64,000 bases of DNA from Methylotenera versatilis 301 (GTDB lineage: Bacteria > Pseudomonadota > Gammaproteobacteria > Burkholderiales > Methylophilaceae). The notes beneath the pieces were generated by a model, which had not been told where the DNA came from, did no database searches, and worked only from the letters and a program-made list of their open reading frames with translations. The DNA lies in assembly GCF_000093025.1 (NCBI RefSeq), contig NC_014207.1, positions 2,790,001 to 2,854,000 of the forward strand, in the 5' to 3' direction. Below, piece by piece: positions 57,202 through 64,000 of this stretch. A program made the translations under genes and the position numbers. The first letter of the stretch is position 1; every line of letters begins with the position of its first letter.

Positions 57202-59157
57202 ATGCGCGCTGAGCTTAAGAACTTTCAGCATGAGCAATATTACTTTAAGCTGAGGTTAGGCTTCACAGCTTTTGTAGTGATAGCGCTGTTTAGCGTGTTG
57301 GCACTACGTTTCTCATACTTGCAAATCAAACAGTACAAACACTATCAAACGCTCGCTGAAAACAACCGTATTTCACTCGTGCCGATTGTGCCTAACCGTG
57401 GTTTGATTCTCGATAAAAATGGCGTGGTACTTGCCCATAACTTCTTCGTTTACACCTTAGAAATCACACCATCCAAGGTAGATGACCTTGAAAAAACCAT
57501 TTCCGAAGTCAGCAAATTGGTGGAAGTCAGCTCACTAGACCGTAAGCGCTTTAACAAACTTCGTGAAGAAAGCCGCAACTTTGAAAGCGTGCCGATTCGC
57601 ACGCACTTAAATGAAGTAGAAGCCGCAAGTTTTGCAGTTAATCACTACCGCTTTCCAGGGGTGGAAATCAAGTCTCGGTTATTTAGACACTATCCACTAG
57701 GCAAACTGGGCGCGCATATGGTGGGATACATCGGGCGTATCAACGATAAAGACTTAGAAAATCTTGAGAAGAACGGCGACCTGTCTAATTACAAAGGTTC
57801 TGACCATGTCGGCAAAAGCGGCATAGAGCAGTTTTATGAACGCCAACTGCATGGCACCACCGGGTTTCAGCAAGTTGAGATTGATGCCGATGGCCGAGCC
57901 GTACGCGTATTATCAAGCACCCCGCCTGTGCCTGGTAGCAATCTTGTTTTAACGATTGATAGCAAAATCCAAGAAATTGCTGAAACTGCTTTTGGCGAAC
58001 ATCGTGGTGCATTAGTCGCGATTAACCCAAAAACGGGCGAAGTGCTCAGCTATGTAAGTCAGCCAACTTTTGACCCCAATATGTTTGTCGATGGCATTGA
58101 TGTGGAAAACTGGCGTCTGCTCAACGACTCTTTAGATAAGCCACTGATCAATCGACCTATACGCGGCATTTACCCGCCAGGTTCTACTTTTAAGCCATTT
58201 GTTGCAATGGCTGGGTTAGAAAATGATAAGCGCGTTCCACCTTTTAGCATCAGTGACCCTGGTTACTTTACGTTGGCCAATAGTGTGCATAAATACCGAG
58301 ACTGGAAACCGACTGGTCACGGCATGGTAGATATGCAGCGCGCCATCACCATCTCTTGTGATACTTTTTTCTATGGATTGGCGCTGGAATTGGGTATCGA
58401 CAAACTAACAAGTTTTGTTGGTCATTTTAATTTTGGTAGGAAAACTGGCATAGACATTCAAGGTGAAAATGAAGGCCTACTTCCAACGCCAGAATGGAAA
58501 ATGCGTCGCTTTAAGCAACCTTGGTATCAGGGTGAAACTGTCATTGTTGGTATTGGTCAAGGCTATACTTTGGTGACGCCTTTGCAGCTAGCGCAGGCCA
58601 CAGCGACATTGGCAAATAATGGCGTGGCAATGAAGCCGCATTTAGTTGCTAAGATTCAAAAAACCATTACCAATGAAACACAAACGGTGCCATTGGTCGT
58701 GCAAGATACCATTCCGCTAAAACCTGAGAACATTGATATTGTTAAACGCGGCATGATTGCGGTAACACAACCAGGCGGTACCGCCGCTACTGTAGGTGCA
58801 AATGCGCCTTACTCTATTGCTGCAAAAACAGGCACGGCTCAAGTGATTGGCATCAAACAAAATGCAAAATATAATGCTAGCAGCATTGATGAGCGTCATC
58901 GTGACCACGCCTTATTTATTGCCTACGCCCCTGCGGAGGATCCAACAATCGCGATAGCGGTCATCGTAGAAAATGGTAATCACGGCGGCACAACTGCGGG
59001 GCCAATCGCCAGAAAAGTCATGGATTATTATCTATTAGGCAAAATACCTGCGCCTGAACAAGCCAAGGATGATAAAAAAGCACTAACAAAACCACCTAAC
59101 AATGCGTTAGGTGCAGCTACCACTCAACCAGTACCAGAAGAAGAATTGCATGATTAG
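57202..59157 (+). CDS. mrdA: Penicillin-binding protein 2 (MrdA)
   Basis: Class B transpeptidase of the elongasome. 651 residues: a membrane helix (about 20-40), a pedestal domain starting NRGLILDKNGVVLA, and the transpeptidase domain with S328 in PGSTFKPF, the SCD motif in TISCDTFFYG, and KTGTAQV. A Pro/Ala/Lys tail of about 30 residues ends the protein. It overlaps rodA by 8 bases. Confidence 0.98.
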   Translation: MRAELKNFQHEQYYFKLRLGFTAFVVIALFSVLALRFSYLQIKQYKHYQTLAENNRISLVPIVPNRGLILDKNGVVLAHNFFVYTLEITPSKVDDLEKTISEVSKLVEVSSLDRKRFNKLREESRNFESVPIRTHLNEVEAASFAVNHYRFPGVEIKSRLFRHYPLGKLGAHMVGYIGRINDKDLENLEKNGDLSNYKGSDHVGKSGIEQFYERQLHGTTGFQQVEIDADGRAVRVLSSTPPVPGSNLVLTIDSKIQEIAETAFGEHRGALVAINPKTGEVLSYVSQPTFDPNMFVDGIDVENWRLLNDSLDKPLINRPIRGIYPPGSTFKPFVAMAGLENDKRVPPFSISDPGYFTLANSVHKYRDWKPTGHGMVDMQRAITISCDTFFYGLALELGIDKLTSFVGHFNFGRKTGIDIQGENEGLLPTPEWKMRRFKQPWYQGETVIVGIGQGYTLVTPLQLAQATATLANNGVAMKPHLVAKIQKTITNETQTVPLVVQDTIPLKPENIDIVKRGMIAVTQPGGTAATVGANAPYSIAAKTGTAQVIGIKQNAKYNASSIDERHRDHALFIAYAPAEDPTIAIAVIVENGNHGGTTAGPIARKVMDYYLLGKIPAPEQAKDDKKALTKPPNNALGAATTQPVPEEELHD

Positions 59158-60244
59158 TCAACTGTTAAAGCAATTTCTTAAACACATCGACTCGTTCCTG
59201 ATGGTGTGTCTATTTTTCACCTTAATGGTCGGATTGTTTGTGCTGTATAGCGCATCTGGGCAAAGTGTTGCACGGATATACGGGCAAGGCATTAACATCA
59301 TAGTTGCCTTGAGTTTTATGTGGGTGGCCGCCAATATTGCACCCAATCAACTTGAGCGGGTTGCTCTTCCGCTTTATATTTTTGGCGTACTGCTATTAAT
59401 CGCAGTCGCATTATTTGGCTCGATTAGCCACGGTGCACAGCGCTGGCTAAACCTAGGTTTTACTAAAATTCAACCTTCTGAGATCATGCGTATTGCCATG
59501 CCGATGATGCTTGCCTGGTATTTCTCCAAGCAAGAAGGCAAACCTAAGATGGCTGATTTTGCGATAGGTGGTTTATTACTATTAGTCCCTGTTGCCTTGA
59601 TTATGAAACAGCCTGATTTAGGCACGGCATTACTTATTACTGCATCAGGCTTTTACGTGCTGTTTTTAGCGGGCTTAAGCTGGAAGTTGCTGCTAGGTAG
59701 CGTAATAGCATTTGCTGCATCTACCCCTATACTTTGGTCGATGTTGCATGATTATCAACGTAAACGTATCGAAATTTTACTAGATCCTACACAAGACCCA
59801 CTAGGCGCTGGTTACCATACTATTCAAGCCATTATTGCAATTGGTTCGGGTGGTACCGCGGGTAAAGGTTGGCTAAATGGCACACAAGCTCAGTTAGACT
59901 TCCTACCAGAACGTACCACAGATTTTATTTTTGCTGTGTTTGGTGAAGAGTTCGGATTATTAGGTAATTTATTGTTATTACTATTATTTACCTTGATTAT
60001 TATGCGTGGCTTAGTGATTGCATCACAGGCGCAGAGCACTTTTGCGAGACTCTTAGCAGGCAGTATTACGCTGACTTTTTTCACCTATGCATTTGTGAAT
60101 ATGGGCATGGTAAGCGGCATTTTACCTGTGGTGGGTGTACCATTGCCGTTAATTAGCTATGGCGGAACTTCTATGGTGACGCTTTGCCTTAGTCTAGGTA
60201 TTCTAATGAGCATACATACTCACAAAAAATTGGTAGCCACTTAA
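59150..60244 (+). CDS. rodA: SEDS glycosyltransferase RodA (MrdB)
   Basis: Polymerises lipid II together with PBP2. 364 residues with ten membrane helices, starting at MISQLLKQFLKH within the mrdA end; an earlier GTG at 59111 would add 13 residues. SEDS features: FVLYSASGQS, GSISHGAQRWLNLGFTKIQP, PDLGTALL and the end ISYGGTSMV. The stop overlaps the rlpA start as TAATG. Confidence 0.97.
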   Translation: MISQLLKQFLKHIDSFLMVCLFFTLMVGLFVLYSASGQSVARIYGQGINIIVALSFMWVAANIAPNQLERVALPLYIFGVLLLIAVALFGSISHGAQRWLNLGFTKIQPSEIMRIAMPMMLAWYFSKQEGKPKMADFAIGGLLLLVPVALIMKQPDLGTALLITASGFYVLFLAGLSWKLLLGSVIAFAASTPILWSMLHDYQRKRIEILLDPTQDPLGAGYHTIQAIIAIGSGGTAGKGWLNGTQAQLDFLPERTTDFIFAVFGEEFGLLGNLLLLLLFTLIIMRGLVIASQAQSTFARLLAGSITLTFFTYAFVNMGMVSGILPVVGVPLPLISYGGTSMVTLCLSLGILMSIHTHKKLVAT

Positions 60245-61308
60245 TGAATTTCAAAATTTCAAACCATCAATTGATGCGCTCTCGTTTATTAGTAATGGCA
60301 ATAACTGCACTGCTGGCAGCTTGCGGAGCAAATCCCCCTTTAAATCCTGTCACTAAAGCGCCTACAACTTCAGTTCCAACAAAACAAGCACCAACGCCAA
60401 GCAATGAATCAACGACGAAAACAGAGCCTAAACCAGGTTCAGGCGGTTACTATTTAGATGATGGTCCGGGTGAAAATGCGCCAGCAAATATAGATAGTAT
60501 TCCAAGTGCCACGTTAAAATCAGAGCAACCATACAGTCGCGCCAATAAGCCATACTCAGCATTGGGTCAGCAATACACGCCTATGACTGGCTACGTGCCT
60601 TATAAAAAACAAGGCATTGCTTCATGGTATGGTAAACGGTTTCATGGCAAAAAAACTTCAACGGGTGAAGTGTATGACATGTATGCCATGACTGGTGCAC
60701 ATACCATTTTGCCGATTCCTAGCTATGCAAAAGTCACAAACCCGGCGAATGGTCGCTCTGTCATAGTACGCATTAATGATAGGGGGCCATTTAAACGTGA
60801 TCGACTTATTGATTTATCTTATGCTGCAGCTTATCAATTGCGCTTAATTAAACAAGGCAGCGGTTTGGTTGAAGTGGAAACGATAGATACCAGTCCCGAA
60901 GCTTTGCATAAAGCACCGACAGATGCATCAACCCAAACGGCTTCGGTGTCACAAAACACATTGCCTGAAAACACACAGTCAAGCGTTACGTCCCTTGCTG
61001 CACAAACCACTGCGATAGAAGCAACACCAACGATAACATCTGCAACAACTGCAACAACTGCGACTAGCAGTGCACTAAACTCACAATTCTATGTTCAAGC
61101 TGGCGCATTTAAGAATGAAGCGAATGGCGATCTGTTACAGAAAAAAATCCAAAGTTTAGATCTGGGCGAAAATGTAGGGGTAGCTAACGTGTATAATAGC
61201 GGCCTATATCGCGTAAAGCTTGGACCCTATGCAAGTAGATCTGAAGCCGATGTTTCGGCTGCAAACATCCGCAGACAATTAAACATTGCCGCACATGTCA
61301 CAAATTAA
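60244..61308 (+). CDS. rlpA: Septal ring lipoprotein RlpA with SPOR domain
   Basis: Outer-membrane lipoprotein and candidate lytic transglycosylase acting on denuded glycan at the septum. 354 residues: lipobox LLAAC (C27), a disordered Thr/Pro linker, and a double-psi barrel (GIASWYGKRFHGKKTSTGE, VRINDRGPFKRDRLIDLS with the catalytic Asp). A Thr/Ala/Ser linker follows, then a C-terminal SPOR domain (FYVQAGAFKNEANGD). Part of the wall cluster. Confidence 0.96.
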   Translation: MNFKISNHQLMRSRLLVMAITALLAACGANPPLNPVTKAPTTSVPTKQAPTPSNESTTKTEPKPGSGGYYLDDGPGENAPANIDSIPSATLKSEQPYSRANKPYSALGQQYTPMTGYVPYKKQGIASWYGKRFHGKKTSTGEVYDMYAMTGAHTILPIPSYAKVTNPANGRSVIVRINDRGPFKRDRLIDLSYAAAYQLRLIKQGSGLVEVETIDTSPEALHKAPTDASTQTASVSQNTLPENTQSSVTSLAAQTTAIEATPTITSATTATTATSSALNSQFYVQAGAFKNEANGDLLQKKIQSLDLGENVGVANVYNSGLYRVKLGPYASRSEADVSAANIRRQLNIAAHVTN

Positions 61309-61335
61309 TCAACCTCATTATCAAAACATAATTAC

Positions 61336-62508
61336 ATGCAAAAACTGACTTCAACCCCATTCAAAAATCTTTTATGTACCTTTTTGCTTAGCACTACGGC
61401 GCTAGCTATCTCTTCTGTAGCTCAGGCTGAAAGTGCGCAAATTGCGCCGCCGCCAAACCTAGCGGTTAAAGCCTACTTACTTAAAGATTTTAATAGCAAT
61501 TATGTCATCGCATCACAAAATAGCAGCATGCGCATTGAGCCTGCCTCACTGACTAAAATCATGACTGCATATTTGGCCTTTAAAGCGCTCAAAAATGGTC
61601 ACCTATCACTGACGCAAACACTACCAGTCAGCGAGTTGGCTTGGAAAGTAGAAGGCTCAAAAATGTTTATTGAGCCTAATAAGCCTGTGACAGTGGACGA
61701 GCTTTTACACGGTACGATTATTCAGTCTGGCAACGACTCTTCTATCGCGCTGGCTGAAGGTATTGCAGGTACTGAGCCACAGTTCGCAGATATGATGAAC
61801 AAAGAAGCCGCACGATTAGGTATGAAAAATACCCATTATATGAATGCAACTGGCTTACCAGATGCTCAGCACTTTACTACAGCTGATGACTTGGCAACAC
61901 TTGCTGCGGCACTGATACGTGACTTCCCTGACCAATATCAGCGTTTATACTCCGTTAAAGAATATACCTACAACAAAATCACCCAGCCAAACCGTAATCG
62001 CTTGCTTTGGGCAGACCCCAACGTAGACGGTATGAAAACTGGCCATACCGAAACTGCAGGCTATTGTTTAATTGCATCAGCAAAACGTGATGGTACTCGT
62101 CGTATTTCTGTGGTGCTAGGCGCGCCAACAGACTCAGCACGTGCAAGCGAAAGTCAAAAACTACTTAATTATGGTTTTCAGTACTTTGATTCAAAATTAG
62201 TCTACAAACAAGGGCAAAGTATTAATCAGCTTAAAGTATGGAAAGGTACTGAAAATCAATTAGCGTCAACCGTAGCTAACGATTTGTTTGTGACTGTACC
62301 AAAAGGTGACTACGCTAACGTAAAAGCTGTCATGTCTAGCACTCAACCACTGATTGCCCCTATTAAAAAAGGTCAAGTAATAGGTAGTGTGAAATTCATA
62401 CTGAATGGTAAAACTATAGAAGAGCGCAGCTTAGTGGCCGTGAAGTCTATTGATGGCGCGGGTATTTTAGGGCGCGCTTGGGATTCAATTAAACTGTTAA
62501 TGCAATAA
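61336..62508 (+). CDS. dacA: D-alanyl-D-alanine carboxypeptidase (PBP5/6 family)
   Basis: Trims the terminal D-Ala from peptidoglycan stem peptides in the periplasm. 390 residues with a signal peptide (1-31, ending AQAES) and the active-site triad S71-x-x-K74 (SLTK), S131-G-N133 and K234-T-G236. A C-terminal beta domain ends in an amphipathic helix (LGRAWDSIKLLMQ) for membrane attachment. 27 bases after rlpA. Confidence 0.97.
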   Translation: MQKLTSTPFKNLLCTFLLSTTALAISSVAQAESAQIAPPPNLAVKAYLLKDFNSNYVIASQNSSMRIEPASLTKIMTAYLAFKALKNGHLSLTQTLPVSELAWKVEGSKMFIEPNKPVTVDELLHGTIIQSGNDSSIALAEGIAGTEPQFADMMNKEAARLGMKNTHYMNATGLPDAQHFTTADDLATLAAALIRDFPDQYQRLYSVKEYTYNKITQPNRNRLLWADPNVDGMKTGHTETAGYCLIASAKRDGTRRISVVLGAPTDSARASESQKLLNYGFQYFDSKLVYKQGQSINQLKVWKGTENQLASTVANDLFVTVPKGDYANVKAVMSSTQPLIAPIKKGQVIGSVKFILNGKTIEERSLVAVKSIDGAGILGRAWDSIKLLMQ

Positions 62509-62539
62509 ATATCATTACAAATTTACTGAGCTCAACATC

Positions 62540-62821
62540 ATGGCTGACATAGAACCGCACACCGCACCCCCACTCATCGACTTTCCGACTGACTTCCCAA
62601 TTAAAGTGATGGGGAATACAGAGAGCCAGTTTCCCGAGACTGTGATTTTGCTTATTCAAACAATCGTGCCGACGTTCAACCCTGAAAACATTGAATCCAG
62701 AATAAGTTCTTCTGGCAAATACACCAGCCTCACCTGCACCGTGCGTGTCGAATCACAAGTGCAATTAGATGACATTTATCGCCTAATCAGTGCGCACCCA
62801 CTGGTTAAATTTGCACTTTAA
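62540..62821 (+). CDS. ybeD: YbeD-family DUF493 protein
   Basis: 93-residue ferredoxin-fold protein: IDFPTDFPIKVMGNTE at the front and GKYTSLTCTVRVESQ in the core. It sits between dacA and lipB as in many proteobacteria. Its biochemical role is not established; a regulatory role near lipoate synthesis is suggested only by position. Confidence 0.93.
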   Translation: MADIEPHTAPPLIDFPTDFPIKVMGNTESQFPETVILLIQTIVPTFNPENIESRISSSGKYTSLTCTVRVESQVQLDDIYRLISAHPLVKFAL

Positions 62822-62866
62822 AACTAACACTTAATTTTTAAAAGTAATTTCACCAGACTAAAACCA

Positions 62867-63496
62867 ATGACTGTGCAGCAACCTTTCTTAATCAGGCAGC
62901 TGGGTCTTACTGATTTTGAAACCACTTGGCATGCCATGCAAAAGTTTACGGCTGAACGCACCGAAAACACGCCCGATGAACTATGGCTAACAGAACACCC
63001 AGCCGTATACACACTGGGGCTGAATCGTAAAAATGTGCGCTTACCGATTCGCAATGATATTCCATTAGTGCATACTGACCGAGGTGGAAAGATCACTTAT
63101 CACGGACCTGGTCAGCTGATTATTTACGTTCTATTTGACCTAAAACGGAATAACCTCAACATTCGAAAATTAGTGAGCCTGCTCGAAAACGCAGTCATAG
63201 AACTACTAGATAGTTTCAGTAAAAAAGCAGTCGCAAAGGCTGACGCCCCTGGCGTATATGTTGAAGAGGCTAAAATTGCCTCGCTAGGATTACGCATCAA
63301 AAATAATTGCTGTTATCATGGCTTAAGTTTAAATATAAACATGGACTTATCACCGTTCGAAGCCATAGACCCATGCGGCTATGCAGGCTTAAAAGTCACA
63401 CAAACTAAAGATTTAGGCATTAACGCCAATTTTGAAGTAATAAGGGAGTTGTTACTCAACATCTTAATGAAGAATCTTGGCTCACAAAAAACTTAG
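62867..63496 (+). CDS. lipB: Lipoyl(octanoyl) transferase LipB
   Basis: Moves octanoate from acyl carrier protein to the lipoyl domains of dehydrogenases. 209 residues with [19 protein letters not shown], the lysine K136 (KIASLGLRI) and the acyl-holding cysteine C170 (IDPCGYAGL). lipA follows after 15 bases. Confidence 0.97.
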   Translation: MTVQQPFLIRQLGLTDFETTWHAMQKFTAERTENTPDELWLTEHPAVYTLGLNRKNVRLPIRNDIPLVHTDRGGKITYHGPGQLIIYVLFDLKRNNLNIRKLVSLLENAVIELLDSFSKKAVAKADAPGVYVEEAKIASLGLRIKNNCCYHGLSLNINMDLSPFEAIDPCGYAGLKVTQTKDLGINANFEVIRELLLNILMKNLGSQKT

Positions 63497-63511
63497 CAAA
63501 TGGAAATACAA

Positions 63512-64000
63512 ATGACTGATGTAAGAACATCAAAAATCGCTGGTGTAAAAGAAATTGATAGTGCTAAAACTTCACGCATTCCTATCAAAATCATTCCGAT
63601 GCCTATGCTACGCAAGCCTGAGTGGATACGCATGAAAGCACCTGATTCTGCGCGCTATCAAGAGATTAAGAAAATTCTGCGGGAGAATAATCTCCATACT
63701 GTATGTGAAGAAGCTAGTTGCCCAAACATCGGCGAATGCTTTAGTGGCGGCACTGCTACCTTTATGATTTTGGGTGATATTTGCACGCGTCGTTGTCCAT
63801 TTTGCGATGTTGCGCACGGCAAACCACTGCCACCAGATGTGAACGAACCTGAGAACTTAGCACGCACGATTGCCCAAATGAAGCTCAAGTACGTTGTGAT
63901 TACCAGCGTAGACCGTGATGATTTAAAAGATGGTGGCGCGCAACACTTTGTAGATTGTATACGGGCCGTGCGTGCGCAATCACCCAATATTAAAATTGAA
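63512..64000 (+). CDS. lipA: Lipoyl synthase LipA (N-terminal 163 residues, 3' truncated by window)
   Basis: Radical SAM enzyme that inserts two sulfurs into protein-bound octanoate. The frame is open to the end of the window. The auxiliary cluster motif [12 protein letters not shown] and the radical SAM motif [10 protein letters not shown] are complete, followed by [16 protein letters not shown]. The start is taken at 63512; an in-frame ATG at 63500 would add four residues. Partner of lipB. Confidence 0.97.
   Translation, partial: MTDVRTSKIAGVKEIDSAKTSRIPIKIIPMPMLRKPEWIRMKAPDSARYQEIKKILRENNLHTVCEEASCPNIGECFSGGTATFMILGDICTRRCPFCDVAHGKPLPPDVNEPENLARTIAQMKLKYVVITSVDRDDLKDGGAQHFVDCIRAVRAQSPNIKIE

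Overview
The window looks like a chromosomal segment of a moderately AT-rich Gram-negative betaproteobacterium, most likely a Methylotenera-like member of the Methylophilaceae. That placement is inferred from protein style, from the pilMNOPQ-aroK-aroB-dgt and mreBCD-mrdAB-rlpA-dacA-ybeD-lipB-lipA gene orders and from the abundant porins. It cannot be proved from sequence reading alone. Most of the window is well-packed housekeeping sequence.

Layout. 1-2664: end of uvrA, a small membrane protein, and the leftward group mtgA, aroE and a rhodanese. 2823-7804: a nitrogen-control block. glnA has a sigma-54 promoter and two phased NtrC sites, and is followed by a DUF4124 gene and ntrB-ntrC. 7900-14084: an accessory island built around a porin gene (see below). 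14346-22467: dgt, aroB, aroK and pilQPONM, all leftward. 22689-27486: mrcA (PBP1A), an unknown conserved gene, and an ECF sigma factor with its membrane partner. 27569-28968: a GIY-YIG protein, long palindromic repeats and an orphan gene. 29016-36230: hemB, the trp block trpE-trpG-trpD-(DUF3465)-trpC, gph and rpe, all leftward. 36345-40645: hemA, prfA, a TPR protein and prmC. prmC carries a palindromic repeat inside its reading frame. 40715-49286: sterol desaturase, gamma carbonic anhydrase, metX-metW, an AmpG-like permease, DUF1223, an EamA transporter, a second copy of the compound repeat with an orphan gene, and xth. 49318-54108: pyrE, a DUF4124 protein and gatCAB. 54320-64000: the rod-shape and septal wall cluster mreB to dacA, then ybeD, lipB and the start of lipA.

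The most interesting region is 7900-14084. A 4.3 kb element (about 9652-13952) encodes an unknown 157-residue protein, a Rep_trans-type rolling-circle initiator and a tyrosine recombinase with an N-terminal helix-turn-helix. It sits inside a porin gene at codons 39-44. The element carries its own porin 3' body, so integration joins that new body to the resident promoter, signal peptide and first strand. The full-length porin at 12795-14084 is therefore probably a hybrid. The displaced older porin body (8545-9669) lies on the far side without promoter or signal peptide. Beyond it is the 3' end of a second, diverged integrase (8124-8459), which implies an earlier element of the same family used the same site. 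The simplest reading is a stack: each incoming element swaps the expressed outer-membrane porin and regenerates the promoter-proximal target, while older porin bodies become silent. The two porin bodies agree in strand-like segments and differ in loop-like segments. This is inference from one locus; its tests are given in the findings.

Dispersed palindromes also recur (27940, 30057, 40036, 47486). A ~180 bp two-hairpin repeat occurs twice (28090 and 47635), each time just beyond the 3' end of an unrelated orphan gene.
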